Shown: positions 21,429 through 31,883, numbered from the stretch's first letter. The stretch is DNA of 64,000 nucleotides from Buchnera aphidicola (Brachycaudus cardui) (GCF_005081945.1 NZ_CP034879.1:62001-126000), one strand, 5' to 3'. Numbers and translations are program-made. The notes: generated by a model not told the origin, from the sequence alone.

Positions 21429-22258
21429 CCCAACATAAAAATATTTTATTAGATAATTTTTATTTTTTAAAAGATATAAAAAATTGTAAAATAAACAAGA
21501 ATAAAAATCAATTTCAAAATATATACATTAGATCACCATCAAATTCATCAGATGCATGTAAAAATATAACTAGTCAAGAACATAAGTTAAATATAATAAA
21601 TAACGCATATTTAATAAAATCCAATCATCACTATAATCATAAAAAAATAAATTTTAATAATATAAATCAAGATAGATGTAAAAATATAAAAAACAAGGAA
21701 AACGTCATTTCTTTTCTAAACATCAAGCATCATAAAAATAATTTATTTCCATTAAAAAATATAAATAAAATTGATACTTGTATGCGTAATACATATCTTT
21801 TAAAAGAAAATAATAAAAAAGAAGTGATCAGAACATATACAGAACCATTTTTTTTTCATTCTTCCAAAAATTCTATAGAATGGAAGAAATCAATTAGTCA
21901 AAAAATACATCTAGCTATTGCTAATAAAGAAAATCAAGCAGAAATATATTTAAAACCAGAAAGTTTAGGTGCTATATATATTAAAATCAATATGAAACAT
22001 GATCAAGCAGTACTAAGTTTTATTTCTAATAATAATGAAGTTAGAAAATTTTTAGACGAATATGTTCCTTATCTACGTAATTCATTAAATAAAAGTCGCA
22101 TTTTATTAAAAGAAGTAAATATTTATAGTTCCATAAAAAATTATAAAAGTATTTTAAATAAAAATATTTTTAATGTGCATCAATTTAAAAAAACCTTGAA
22201 TATATATAAAAAAAATATAGACATGATAAAATATCAAGAAATTGATATCTATGTGTAA
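21425..22258 (+). CDS. fliK: FliK C-terminal part
   Basis: 277 codons from an ATG that overlaps the preceding stop (ATGA). The region from residue about 150 is recognisable as the FliK C-terminal domain, which switches export specificity through FlhB. EWKKSISQKIHLAI aligns with the E. coli EWQQSLSQHI segment, and AEIYLKPESLGAIYIKI with the conserved LRLxPxxLGxVxIxL motif. The first 140 residues are asparagine/lysine-rich and contain short repeats such as CKNI. Either coupled restart from the upstream frame or transcript slippage could produce it. Upstream of fliM, the E. coli gene fliL is missing (119 bases between). Confidence 0.85.
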   Translation: MTQHKNILLDNFYFLKDIKNCKINKNKNQFQNIYIRSPSNSSDACKNITSQEHKLNIINNAYLIKSNHHYNHKKINFNNINQDRCKNIKNKENVISFLNIKHHKNNLFPLKNINKIDTCMRNTYLLKENNKKEVIRTYTEPFFFHSSKNSIEWKKSISQKIHLAIANKENQAEIYLKPESLGAIYIKINMKHDQAVLSFISNNNEVRKFLDEYVPYLRNSLNKSRILLKEVNIYSSIKNYKSILNKNIFNVHQFKKTLNIYKKNIDMIKYQEIDIYV

Positions 22259-22377
22259 TAAAGAAGATAATATATATCTAATACAAAAGATATACAATTA
22301 TATTGTTGTTATATAAATTACAAATTCAATTGTAATCTTGTGTTCTAGTCACTTTTACCTGTGAGGTATATATATAA

Positions 22378-23700
22378 ATGGGGAAAAGTAATAATTTACA
22401 TAATGATTTTAAAAAATATTCTCATAGAGAAAAAAAAATAAATCATTTTTTCAAAAAAGATGAGATGAAAATATTAGAAAATATTAACAATTTTTTTATA
22501 AATCAGATCATAATAGATTTTTCTAATTTTTTCAAAAAAGATGTAAAGTTAATGTTCCATGATATAAAAATAGAGCTTGATAGTGAAAATAATATAAAAA
22601 ATTATAAATGTATTAACTTGATAGAAATATTACCTTACAAAGATCAATCTTTTATAATTTTTTCTTCAAGTTTTTTATCTTTTATGACAGATTTTTTATT
22701 TGGAGGAAATGGTAATACTATAGATAAAATGTATCAAAAAAAAGATATGACATCTACTGATTTTTTAATTAATAAAAAAATTACCACACTAATTATAGAA
22801 TGCCTTTCTAATGTTTATGCAAAGTTTTTTTCTCTGGATATAAAATTTATTAATGTAAAAGTGCTTATTGATTTTAAACAATCTAATGTTCATTCTAATG
22901 AATTGTTTTTAATTAATCATTTTAACTTTAAAATTAATAATATAAAAATTTTTTTTAGTATTTTAATCCCTGTGTCAACAATTAAAAAATTAAATCAAAA
23001 GCAAGTTACTTCAATTACAAATAATCATAAATTAGATAAAGACAAAAATTGTTTAAATAGTTTTTCTTTTAAAAATATATATAATGTAAAAATAGATATT
23101 ACAGCTAGAATAATTGATATTTCTATTGCTTATAAAAAATTAAATAATTTATCAGTAGGAGACATTTTATCTATCAACAAACCTAATAAAATTATATTAT
23201 TTATAGAAAATAAACCTGTATTTTTTGCTGAATATAAAAGATTTAATAAACAATCTATTATTTTTATAAAAGAATTTATTAGTAATAATTTAGAGTCTAA
23301 TCAATATAAGGAAAACACTCTAATGAGTAATATAGAAGAACAATTAGAAGAAAAATCTAATAATGAAGTATTTATAGATTCTAAAGAAAATACACATGAA
23401 TATAAAAATACTGATAAAAATTATTTATCTCAAAAAAATATGGATAATAAAAAAATTTTACTTGATACATTAATTAATGTAACAGTAGAATTAGGAAAAA
23501 CAAAAATAAAAATTAAAGATTTTCTTAATTTATCAAAAGGGAGTATGTTAATTTTAGACAAGTTAACAATAGAACCATTAGATATTTTCATAAATGATTG
23601 TTTAATTGCTTCTGGTGAAATTGTGGTTTTAGATAAGAAATACGGTCTTCGTATTACTAATGTAAAACAATCTTTAAAAACGGTTAATATTTTACCTTGA
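22378..23700 (+). CDS. fliM: Flagellar switch FliM-FliN fused reading frame
   Basis: One 440-codon frame covers FliM (residues 1-315; E. coli 334) and FliN (316-440; E. coli 137). The FliM middle domain keeps FGGNG at about 108-112, which contacts FliG. The N-terminal CheY-binding motif of E. coli FliM (LSQAEIDALL) is absent. The FliN surface-presentation (SpoA) domain is clear: [17 protein letters not shown], then [19 protein letters not shown]. An in-frame ATG at 23323 lies 10 bases behind AAGGA (23308-23312), matching the natural FliN start, so FliN may also be made separately. Start ATG 22378 has GAGGT upstream. Confidence 0.92.
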   Translation: MGKSNNLHNDFKKYSHREKKINHFFKKDEMKILENINNFFINQIIIDFSNFFKKDVKLMFHDIKIELDSENNIKNYKCINLIEILPYKDQSFIIFSSSFLSFMTDFLFGGNGNTIDKMYQKKDMTSTDFLINKKITTLIIECLSNVYAKFFSLDIKFINVKVLIDFKQSNVHSNELFLINHFNFKINNIKIFFSILIPVSTIKKLNQKQVTSITNNHKLDKDKNCLNSFSFKNIYNVKIDITARIIDISIAYKKLNNLSVGDILSINKPNKIILFIENKPVFFAEYKRFNKQSIIFIKEFISNNLESNQYKENTLMSNIEEQLEEKSNNEVFIDSKENTHEYKNTDKNYLSQKNMDNKKILLDTLINVTVELGKTKIKIKDFLNLSKGSMLILDKLTIEPLDIFINDCLIASGEIVVLDKKYGLRITNVKQSLKTVNILP

Positions 23701-23711
23701 ATATAAATTTT

Positions 23712-24851
23712 ATGAAAAATAACGTATCTTTTCAATCAATATCGAATACTTTTCAACCAATATTTAATAACGAAAAATTTTTTCAAATAATCAGTTCACT
23801 ATCTCAAATAATATTACTAATATTAGTTTTAAGTTGGATTTTAAAAAAAATTTCTTTTTTTAAAGTTAATAATATGCTTTCTTGTATGAAAATTATAGAT
23901 AGATTGTCTGTTGGACCGCATGAATCTATTGTTATAATAGAAGTACAAGAAGTAAAATTAGTATTAGGTGTAACAACTAAAAAAATTAGTCATTTATATA
24001 CATTATCATCTCATTTTAAAGATAAACCAGTTAGTCAAAGAGATAATGATTTTTTGAAAACAAACACTTTAAATTATTCTTTAAAAAAATTTGCTAAAAT
24101 TTTTTGGAAAAAAACAATGTTTTATCGAATCATTCCATTTTTAGTTTTATTATTATTTTGTCCAACAGTACGTGCTGATATTCCTGCATTAACCAGTCAT
24201 CTACTAGATGACGGAGGACAAACTTGGTCTGTTTCAGTGCAGACATTAGTTTTTTTGACTTCATTAACTTTTCTGCCAGCTTTTCTTTTAATGATGACTA
24301 GTTTTACAAGAATTATTATTGTTTTTGGTTTATTACGTAATGCTTTAGGTACTCCATATGCCCCTCCAAATCAAATACTACTTGGTTTAGCATTGTTTTT
24401 AACTTTTTTTATTATGTCTCCGACTTTTGATGAAATTTATAAAGATGCTTATATACCATTTAGTCAAGAAAAAATAAATATGGAAGATGCTATTATAAAA
24501 GGTTCAAGTCCTTTAAAAAAATTTATGTTAAATCAAATACGTATACCTGATTTAGAATTATTTTCGAAATTAGCACATATTTCCTCTTATGAAAATAAAA
24601 ATGATATACCAATGCGAATTTTATTACCTGCATTTATTACTAGTGAATTAAAAACCGCTTTTCAAATTGGATTTACTATTTTTATACCTTTTTTAATTAT
24701 TGATTTAGTTATAGCTAGTGTATTGATGGCTCTTGGTATGATGATGGTACCGCCTTCAACAATTTCTTTACCTTTTAAATTAATGTTATTTGTATTAGTG
24801 GATGGATGGCAATTATTAATCACTTCATTGGCACAAAGTTTTCATACATAA
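23712..24851 (+). CDS. fliP: FliO-FliP fused reading frame
   Basis: A single frame encodes an N-terminal FliO-like part (about residues 1-135) and complete FliP (from about residue 136). The FliO part has one transmembrane helix and then [20 protein letters not shown], the family core. The FliP part starts at an in-frame ATG (24117) with its usual signal peptide [13 protein letters not shown], then [34 protein letters not shown] and FMALG-type helices, all near-identical to E. coli. FliP is the core of the export gate with FliQ and FliR. Signal peptidase cleavage could separate the two parts. A TTG at 23697 is an alternative start; ATG 23712 is preferred. Confidence 0.93.
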   Translation: MKNNVSFQSISNTFQPIFNNEKFFQIISSLSQIILLILVLSWILKKISFFKVNNMLSCMKIIDRLSVGPHESIVIIEVQEVKLVLGVTTKKISHLYTLSSHFKDKPVSQRDNDFLKTNTLNYSLKKFAKIFWKKTMFYRIIPFLVLLLFCPTVRADIPALTSHLLDDGGQTWSVSVQTLVFLTSLTFLPAFLLMMTSFTRIIIVFGLLRNALGTPYAPPNQILLGLALFLTFFIMSPTFDEIYKDAYIPFSQEKINMEDAIIKGSSPLKKFMLNQIRIPDLELFSKLAHISSYENKNDIPMRILLPAFITSELKTAFQIGFTIFIPFLIIDLVIASVLMALGMMMVPPSTISLPFKLMLFVLVDGWQLLITSLAQSFHT

Positions 24852-24915
24852 TATCTTCATAAATATTTTTACATCATCAATAATTTTAAATTAATTTTAA
24901 AAATAGGAGATGTTT

Positions 24916-25185
24916 ATGACCTCTGAACATGTAATGGAATTATTTCATAACGCTATGAAAGTGACGTTAATTCTTGCATCACCATTACTCTTAGCTGCTT
25001 TAATTAGTGGTTTAATTATTAGTGTATTACAAGCAGCTACACAAATTAATGAACAAACTCTATCTTTTATTCCTAAAATTATTTCTGTTTTAGGCGTAAT
25101 GGCAATACTTGGACCTTGGATGTTAGGTGTTATGCTAGATTATATGCATAATTTATTTAACAATATACCATTGATTATTAAATAA
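24916..25185 (+). CDS. fliQ: Flagellar export gate protein FliQ
   Basis: Two-helix membrane protein of the FliPQR export gate. I use ATG 24916, which gives MTSEHVMELF and 89 residues as in E. coli; TAGGAG lies just upstream. The ATG at 24910 would add two residues and overlap that site. The helices are LILASPLLLAALISGLIISV and an ILGPWMLGVMLDYM segment, with the conserved loop LQAATQINEQTLSFIPKI between them. The stop overlaps the fliR start by one base. Confidence 0.96.
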   Translation: MTSEHVMELFHNAMKVTLILASPLLLAALISGLIISVLQAATQINEQTLSFIPKIISVLGVMAILGPWMLGVMLDYMHNLFNNIPLIIK

Positions 25186-25961
25186 TGTTAACATTTAGCA
25201 GCTTTCAATTTATAACGTTAATTGGTAATTTTTTTTGGCCTATGGTGCGTATTTTATCTTTTTTTTCTGTAGCACCTATTTTTAACGATAAACTAATAAA
25301 TAAAAAAAGTAAAATATTATTGTCTGGTATAATTAGTTCGTTAATCTTTCCTTTTTTACCTGAAGTACAGACAGTTTTATTTTCTTATGTTGGTTTTTTA
25401 TTGCTAACACAGCAAATATTAATCGGTATCGTTTTAGGTTTTACTGCGCAATTACTATTTGTTACAGTAAATTTGTCAGGAGAAATAATAGGTTTACAGA
25501 TAGGTTTGTCATTTGCAACTTTTTTTAATAATAATAGTCATATTGGTATTTCAATAATATCTCGTTTATTAAATATTTTTTTTCTATTTTTTTTCTTGGT
25601 ACTTAATGCTCATCTTTATTTAATTTCTATATTAATTGATAGTTTTTATAGTATTCCTATTGATGGCTATTTTATAAATAAAAATATTTTTTTTTCTTTG
25701 TTAAATTTTTCTAGTCATATATTTTTAAATAGTATTTTATTTGTTCTTCCAGTAATGATTGTATTATTAGCAATTAGTTTTATAATGAGTTTATTAAATC
25801 GTTTATCTCCTCAGATATCTATTTTTTCCGTCGGTTTTCCACTAAACTTATTAGTAGGAATGTTAGTATTATACTCTTTAATATCGATTATTTTCCCTTT
25901 TTTCGAAAAATTATTAAATGAGTTAATGTTTTTTATATCTCATATTTTTTTAAATACATGA
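25185..25961 (+). CDS. fliR: Flagellar export gate protein FliR
   Basis: Completes the FliPQR gate. It has 258 residues (E. coli 261) and about six hydrophobic helices. Conserved segments include PMVRILSFFSVAPIF near the N-terminus, GFTAQLLFVTVNLSGEIIGLQ in the middle and LLNRLSPQISIFSVGFPLN near residue 210. It is the last gene of the fli block; 158 bases without a gene separate it from the convergent rpmG. Confidence 0.95.
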   Translation: MLTFSSFQFITLIGNFFWPMVRILSFFSVAPIFNDKLINKKSKILLSGIISSLIFPFLPEVQTVLFSYVGFLLLTQQILIGIVLGFTAQLLFVTVNLSGEIIGLQIGLSFATFFNNNSHIGISIISRLLNIFFLFFFLVLNAHLYLISILIDSFYSIPIDGYFINKNIFFSLLNFSSHIFLNSILFVLPVMIVLLAISFIMSLLNRLSPQISIFSVGFPLNLLVGMLVLYSLISIIFPFFEKLLNELMFFISHIFLNT

Positions 25962-26118
25962 TTTATAAGTAATATATAATTCTATTTTTTTAATATACTA
26001 AAAAATTATTTTTTTATATATTTTGAAAAGCTATAAATTTTTTTTATAAATAAAGTATAATTTTGAAAAAAATTATACTTTAATTTTTACAAATGATTTT
26101 TTTAAACAATAATTGTTT

Positions 26119-26286
26119 TTATTTTATTTTTCCTTCATTGTATAAAACATGTTTACGAATTACAGGATCATATTTTTTAAATTGTAGTTTATCTGGTGTA
26201 TTTCTTTTATTTTTAGTTGTAGTATAATAGTGACCAGTACCTGCAGATGAAATCATTTTTATTTTTTCACGATTTTTTTTAGCCAT
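26119..26286 (-). CDS. rpmG: 50S ribosomal protein L33
   Basis: 55 residues from an ATG at 26286 to a TAA at 26119. It reads [20 protein letters not shown], with [19 protein letters not shown] in the middle and the L33 C-terminus. This is the length of E. coli L33. It follows rpmB by three bases, the same rpmB-rpmG order as in E. coli. Confidence 0.97.
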   Translation of the reverse strand: MAKKNREKIKMISSAGTGHYYTTTKNKRNTPDKLQFKKYDPVIRKHVLYNEGKIK

Positions 26287-26289
26287 AAA

Positions 26290-26526
26290 TTAGCCTTTAT
26301 TTTTTTTATATTTTATTTTTTTTATAATTTTTTCAATGCCATATTTATCAATACAACGCATACCATTAGTTGAAATACGTAATTTAATAAACCTTTTTTC
26401 ATCAGCAATCCAAAATCGATGATATTGAATATTAGTTAAGAACTGTCTTTTAGTTGCATTCATAGCATGAGATCGGTTATTACCAACCATTCTTTTTTTA
26501 CCAGTAACTTGACATATACGTGACAT
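26290..26526 (-). CDS. rpmB: 50S ribosomal protein L28
   Basis: 78 residues, the usual L28 length, with the typical start [20 protein letters not shown] and the internal [16 protein letters not shown]. First gene of an rpmB-rpmG pair on the minus strand, divergent from tamB. Confidence 0.98.
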   Translation of the reverse strand: MSRICQVTGKKRMVGNNRSHAMNATKRQFLTNIQYHRFWIADEKRFIKLRISTNGMRCIDKYGIEKIIKKIKYKKNKG

Positions 26527-26857
26527 AATTTTGTCTCTTTTAAATTAAAAACTTAATAGATGTTGCTTAATAAATACTGTAAAGATAATAGTTATATCAA
26601 AAAAAGATTTTAACATATTATAAAAAACTATAATAGCCGTTTAATATTTTCTCATTTTTGTAAAATTTATAATGAATATTTTTGATTAATTTTTCTATAT
26701 GAAATACGTATTTGTAATTTTTTAAAATTTACGAAACAAAACAATATTTTTTTGCAATTTTTAATATATAGAAGATACTTTTATATTAAACATTAATTAA
26801 TTTATCATGAATGTATTTTTTAAGTGAATAATTTAATATTAAATCAGGACAATTTTT
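26527..26857. other. Gene-free stretch between rpmB and tamB
   Basis: 331 AT-rich bases with no coding frame that I can support. In E. coli tamA lies directly before tamB; nothing here resembles it. The stretch must hold the divergent rpmB and tamB promoters, but I cannot assign either with confidence. Confidence 0.6.
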
Positions 26858-29725
26858 ATGAGTATATATCAGAGATATTTGTCTAAATCTTTGATTATTT
26901 TTTCTAGTATTTGTATTATTTTGTTATTATGTATAGAAAGTAATATAGGATTCAAGTGGATTTTTAATCTTACTAGTCAATTTTTTTTAGGATTAAAAGT
27001 AGAAAAAGTATCAGGTAATTGGCGTGATTTTACATTAAAAAACATTCATTATGATAATTTTAAAATGTCTATTAAAGCTGATAGTATTCATGTAATATTA
27101 GATCTTCAATCATTATTTAAGATTTCAACAGTATGTAAAGAATTGGAAACTAAGAATATAATAATTGTATTAAAAGATCAGACATTGCTTTATCCTTATG
27201 AGAAAAAAGTATCTTCTAAGATTATACAACATAATATATTAATTAAATATCCTATAATTTTTGAAAAAATACATGCAGATAAGATTTTGTTAAAAACAAC
27301 AGATAGAAATGTATTTCTATCAAATTTTTCTAGTGGTGTAAAATTTATAAATCATACTATTACTTTTTTTCCTACTTATATTGATAATATTCACGTAGTA
27401 CCTTCAAATATTGAACTAAAAAAAAAATTTAAAAAAAATACTTTAGAAATTATAAAGAGTATCGATAATACTACAAAAACAAATAGTTTTTTATATTGTT
27501 TATCTACTCAATCAAATATTTTTATTCCATTTAATATTGATATAAAATTTTTAAAATTAAATAATTTAAATCTATCAAGCAATACATTCAATACTTTATT
27601 ATCCATAGAATTAAAAGCGCAGTTTAATCATAATATTTTAAACATAAAAAGAGTAAAAATAAATTCTAATTTATTCAGAATTGAATCTTATGGAAAAGTT
27701 TTTTTTAATAACAATTCTATTGTATGTAACATAAAGAATAAAATATTATTACCTAATATTTATAATAAAATTATAAATGTTTCATTTAAATCTCGTTTGA
27801 ACAATAAATTTATATTTCAATTAAAATTTCATAATTTATATAATATTCATATAAATGGTGCAGTGGTACTCCAAAACTTTAATCATTTATTTTATATACA
27901 CTTCAAAAGTAATAATTTATTTTTTTCTATAAAAAAAAATGTAACACTACAATTAAAGAATTTTAATCTAATTTTAACAGGTAAAAAAAACAACTATTCT
28001 TTATCTTTAAAGAATATTTTAACTATACAAGGTATGCCATCAATTTTTATTGATATTGATGGATATGGTAATTTAAAAAATATTTTTTTAAAAAAAATCA
28101 ATTTTTTTCTTATAAAAAAAATAATTCCTTTAAAAAATATTATCAAATACCATGAATCTATTTTTCAATTAATGGGAAAAATTAATTTATCAGGTAAATC
28201 TAATAATAGTATATATAATATATGTGCTTCTAAAATACATTTAGACGCTAATATGATAGAAAAGAAATTATCTATATTAGGTTCTTTATGCTATAACAAA
28301 TTTAATTTCTTAGAAATTCCTGGAATAAATATTTTAGCAGGAACAAATAAATTATATTTAAATGGTTTTTTAGGAAAAAAATTTAATCTTTATTCATCTA
28401 TTTATGCTGATGATCTAAATTATTTTTTACCTAATCTAAAAGGTAAGATTAAGTCTAAATTAAATTTATATGGTAACTATAGACTACCGATAATAACTAA
28501 TAAAATTTTAGCCAGTAATTTAAATTGGAATAATATATACTTAAAAAAGATGAAAATACTTTCGAATATAAATAAAAATAATTTGCTTTCAGGGAAAGTA
28601 TTAGTTGATATGAAACAATTGAGACTTTATAAACTTTATATTGATTCTTTGAATATGACTGCTAATTGGAATAATAAAAAACAAAATTTTTGTTTTTTAT
28701 TAAAAAGTCCAACTGTATATGTAAATATTATATTAAATAGTATTTTTAATCATAAAACAGGTCATTGGTATAGTTTTTTTAAGAAAATCAATATTAAAAC
28801 ATGGTTAGGTGAATTTATTATTCAAAAAAGTCCATTTTTTTATTACTATAATAAAAATAATAACCATATAAAAAAAAATAAAATAAAAAATAGTTTTTTA
28901 TATTTTTTGTATGATACAAAGAAATCTATTTTTAATATATTAAATCAACATCATGTTAATTTTAAAAGTGAATTATCTCTTGAAGCAAAAGCAAATTGGA
29001 TATCAGGAAAAAATTTTTTTTCTAATGCAAAAATATCTTTAGAAAGTAAAAATATTAGATTAGAAAAAAAAACTAAAGAAGCACTATTTTATGAAGATAT
29101 AAATAATTTAAAAGTTTTTCTTAATCTGAAAGACAACGATATTACAAGTAAATGGATAATAAAAAAATATATTACTTCGTTAGAAAAAAATATTTCTGGA
29201 TATTTCAATGTTTTAGACATTTATAATAAAAAAAATATACAAGGTAATTTTATTATTTCTAATTTTCCGATATCTTTTATCAATTTTTTTTCTACAAATT
29301 TTAAACAGGTACAAGGTGTATTTAATAGTAATATAAGTTTTTTTGGAACTTTATATCGGCCTAAAGCATCAGCCGATGTTAGTTTAAAAAATATTTTTAT
29401 TAAAAGTGATAATATATTACAGTATATAACTTTATTTTTTCCTTATTTTTTAGGGAAAACAGATCATATAAAAATTAATCAAGAGATTACAATTAAGAAA
29501 GCTAATATATTATTTACATTAAATACATTTTTAAATGATTATAATCCAGAATGGCGACTTTCGTTTTATAGTAAAAACATACTAGTAGAAATCTTACCTA
29601 AAATAACAGTAAAATTTTCTTCTCAATTATATTTACATTATTTATTTGAAAAATACGATTTGATTGGATATATAAAATGTTCTTTATTTTACTTGAGAAT
29701 AAATGAAAAAAATTTTATATTTTGA
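26858..29725 (+). CDS. tamB: TamB/YtfN family protein, C-terminally shortened
   Basis: TamB is a long periplasmic beta-structured protein that spans from the inner membrane toward the outer membrane; it partners TamA and is implicated in outer membrane assembly and lipid transfer. This copy has 955 residues, E. coli 1,259. An uncleaved N-terminal membrane anchor is at about residues 11-32, followed by WRDFTLKNIHYDNF. Most of the middle is divergent and asparagine/lysine-rich. The best conserved end segment (PEWRLSFYSKNILVEILPKI) is near residue 905. The last roughly 260 residues of the family, the TamA-interacting end, are missing. It ends five bases from the convergent ppa stop. Confidence 0.88.
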   Translation: MSIYQRYLSKSLIIFSSICIILLLCIESNIGFKWIFNLTSQFFLGLKVEKVSGNWRDFTLKNIHYDNFKMSIKADSIHVILDLQSLFKISTVCKELETKNIIIVLKDQTLLYPYEKKVSSKIIQHNILIKYPIIFEKIHADKILLKTTDRNVFLSNFSSGVKFINHTITFFPTYIDNIHVVPSNIELKKKFKKNTLEIIKSIDNTTKTNSFLYCLSTQSNIFIPFNIDIKFLKLNNLNLSSNTFNTLLSIELKAQFNHNILNIKRVKINSNLFRIESYGKVFFNNNSIVCNIKNKILLPNIYNKIINVSFKSRLNNKFIFQLKFHNLYNIHINGAVVLQNFNHLFYIHFKSNNLFFSIKKNVTLQLKNFNLILTGKKNNYSLSLKNILTIQGMPSIFIDIDGYGNLKNIFLKKINFFLIKKIIPLKNIIKYHESIFQLMGKINLSGKSNNSIYNICASKIHLDANMIEKKLSILGSLCYNKFNFLEIPGINILAGTNKLYLNGFLGKKFNLYSSIYADDLNYFLPNLKGKIKSKLNLYGNYRLPIITNKILASNLNWNNIYLKKMKILSNINKNNLLSGKVLVDMKQLRLYKLYIDSLNMTANWNNKKQNFCFLLKSPTVYVNIILNSIFNHKTGHWYSFFKKINIKTWLGEFIIQKSPFFYYYNKNNNHIKKNKIKNSFLYFLYDTKKSIFNILNQHHVNFKSELSLEAKANWISGKNFFSNAKISLESKNIRLEKKTKEALFYEDINNLKVFLNLKDNDITSKWIIKKYITSLEKNISGYFNVLDIYNKKNIQGNFIISNFPISFINFFSTNFKQVQGVFNSNISFFGTLYRPKASADVSLKNIFIKSDNILQYITLFFPYFLGKTDHIKINQEITIKKANILFTLNTFLNDYNPEWRLSFYSKNILVEILPKITVKFSSQLYLHYLFEKYDLIGYIKCSLFYLRINEKNFIF

Positions 29726-29730
29726 GAATA

Positions 29731-30264
29731 TTATTCATGTTTTTTAGAGCGATTATATGCAGTACTAATTTCTTTTTTTGCATCTAGATGATTTCCCCAT
29801 CCTATAATTTCAACCCATTTTTTTGTTTCTAGTTTTTTATAGTGTTGGAAAAAATGTGAAATCTGGTTTTTTAATAATTCTGATATATCTGATATATCAT
29901 TTATATTTTCATATTCTTTACAGATTTTGCTATTAGGTACAGCTATAATTTTAGCGTCGTCTCCTGCTTCATCATGCATATTTAATATTCCAATAGGTTT
30001 ACAATGAATAACAGAATTAGATTGTATTGGATAATAAGAAGGCACTAATACATCTAAAGCATCACCATCTAAAGATAAAGTTTGATTGATATAGCCATAG
30101 TTGCAAGGATAAAACATTGGAGTTGATATAAAGCGATCTACAAATAACATTCCTGATTGTTTGTCCATCTCATATTTAATAGGAGATGAATTTGATGAAA
30201 TCTCTATTATAACGTATATGTCATGTGGTATGTTATCACCGGCAACAATTTTATTCAAATTCAT
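29731..30264 (-). CDS. ppa: Inorganic pyrophosphatase
   Basis: Hydrolyses pyrophosphate, pulling biosynthetic reactions forward. It has 177 residues (E. coli 176). The active-site motif DGDALDVLV and the acidic metal residues in DEAGDDAKIIAVP are intact, as is YPCNYGYI. Convergent with tamB, as in E. coli where ppa is close to ytfM-ytfN. Divergent from pmbA. Confidence 0.98.
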   Translation of the reverse strand: MNLNKIVAGDNIPHDIYVIIEISSNSSPIKYEMDKQSGMLFVDRFISTPMFYPCNYGYINQTLSLDGDALDVLVPSYYPIQSNSVIHCKPIGILNMHDEAGDDAKIIAVPNSKICKEYENINDISDISELLKNQISHFFQHYKKLETKKWVEIIGWGNHLDAKKEISTAYNRSKKHE

Positions 30265-30455
30265 GGCTGTTCCTTTATAAGTATTTAATTGAGTTTAAGT
30301 GAATTTCTTGTAATATAATATAGATATATTATATTAAATGCATTTTAGCATTCAGGAATAATTATATCTATTTTTTTATATAAAGTAATTTATTTTCGTT
30401 TGTATTTTTTAATATAATATAAACATACAAAAAATATGTTTTTAAGGATTTATAT

Positions 30456-31796
30456 ATGCAAATAATAAAAGACATAGAAAAAGAAGAAGGATTTCTGATA
30501 AATACAGTAAAAAAAACATTAGAAATTGCTAAAGAGCAAATAATTTCTATCGAAGTTTCTGTAAAAAAAACAATAGGTATTAGTGTTAATATAAGAAATA
30601 ATATTGTTGAAAATGTTGAATTTAATAGTGATGGAGCACTGTTTATAACAGTATATAATAAGTTTTCTAAAGGTAGTGTTTCATCTAAAGATTTTAGTGT
30701 TAACGGTATTAAAAATATGTTAAGTATGGCTATTGATATTTCAAAACACTCCTCTTCTGATTTTTTTTCGGGCTTACCTGATATAAATTTATTATGTTTT
30801 CATCCTATAAAACTTGATTTATTTCATCCATGGGAATTTAATATAGAACATGCAATTAAATATGCATCTATTGCAGAACAAGAAGCCTTTAAATTTGATA
30901 AAAGAATTGTTAATAGTGAAGGTAGTTTTTTTAATAGTCATATTACTATAAACGTTTTTGGTAATAGTTTAGGTATGTTAGAAAAATATAAATCTACTCG
31001 TTATTCAACATATAATTGTATGATTGCTCGAGATCAAAATTCTATGCAAAGAGATTTTGATTATTCTATTTCAAGAAAAATAGAAAATTTAGAAAAATCA
31101 GAAATACTAGGCAAAAAAACAGCTGAACGTGCTTTATCTCGATTAGGTTCAAGAAAAATTTGTACCATGAAGTCTCCAGTAATTTTTTCTGCAGAAATAG
31201 CTTATATTTTTTTTTCACATCTTGCTAATGCAATTAGTGGTGAAAATGTTTATCAAAAATCCACGTTTTTAATTAATGATTTAAAAAAGAGTATTTTCCC
31301 TGAATGGCTTAATATAGAAGAAAATCCTCATTTAAGAGAGGGTTTAGGTAGTAAACCTTTTGATAATGAAGGTGTTACAACTCAGATTAAACATATTATT
31401 AAAAATGGAATTTTACAAACATGGTTATTAAATAGTTATAGTAGTCGTAAATTACAATTAGATAGTACAGGTAATTCTGGAGGGATTTATAACTGGCTTA
31501 TTTCTAATAATGATATATCGTTTGAAGAATTATTAAAAAAAATGCATCAAGGTATATTGGTAACTGAATTAATGGGACAAGGCGTGGATATTGTAAGTGG
31601 TAACTATTCACGTGGAGCAATAGGTTTTTGGATTGAAAATGGGAAAATTTCATATCCTGTTAATGAAATTACTATATCAGGAAATTTAAGAAGAATGTGG
31701 AATAATATTCTTAATATTAGTAATGATATTGATAAACGTAATAATATTCAATGCGGTTCTATTTTATTATCTGAAATGCAAGTGTCTGGAAACTAA
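30456..31796 (+). CDS. pmbA: Metalloprotease subunit PmbA (TldE)
   Basis: TldE/PmbA pairs with TldD to form a peptidase known from antitoxin CcdA degradation and microcin B17 maturation. It has 446 residues (E. coli 450). TldE itself lacks the zinc motif, which is in TldD. Visible family segments are [14 protein letters not shown] near residue 53, [11 protein letters not shown] near residue 150 and [19 protein letters not shown] near residue 305, plus the C-terminal [17 protein letters not shown]. Why a symbiont without toxin-antitoxin systems keeps it is unclear. A perfect 26-base palindrome follows the gene. Confidence 0.94.
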   Translation: MQIIKDIEKEEGFLINTVKKTLEIAKEQIISIEVSVKKTIGISVNIRNNIVENVEFNSDGALFITVYNKFSKGSVSSKDFSVNGIKNMLSMAIDISKHSSSDFFSGLPDINLLCFHPIKLDLFHPWEFNIEHAIKYASIAEQEAFKFDKRIVNSEGSFFNSHITINVFGNSLGMLEKYKSTRYSTYNCMIARDQNSMQRDFDYSISRKIENLEKSEILGKKTAERALSRLGSRKICTMKSPVIFSAEIAYIFFSHLANAISGENVYQKSTFLINDLKKSIFPEWLNIEENPHLREGLGSKPFDNEGVTTQIKHIIKNGILQTWLLNSYSSRKLQLDSTGNSGGIYNWLISNNDISFEELLKKMHQGILVTELMGQGVDIVSGNYSRGAIGFWIENGKISYPVNEITISGNLRRMWNNILNISNDIDKRNNIQCGSILLSEMQVSGN

Positions 31797-31831
31797 TATT
31801 TTATATTTTTTTAAATTTAAAAAAATTTTAT

Positions 31832-31857
31832 TAAAGGTAATAAATTTATTACCTTTA
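31832..31857. terminator. Palindromic terminator between pmbA and rnpB
   Basis: TAAAGGTAATAAA is followed immediately by its exact reverse complement, 26 bases in all. On the minus strand, downstream of rnpB, it is followed by ATAAAATTTTTTT, a good U-tract; on the plus strand it follows pmbA. It probably serves both convergent transcripts. Confidence 0.65.
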
Positions 31858-31883
31858 TAAGAGTCATTAATTTTTTTATATTT

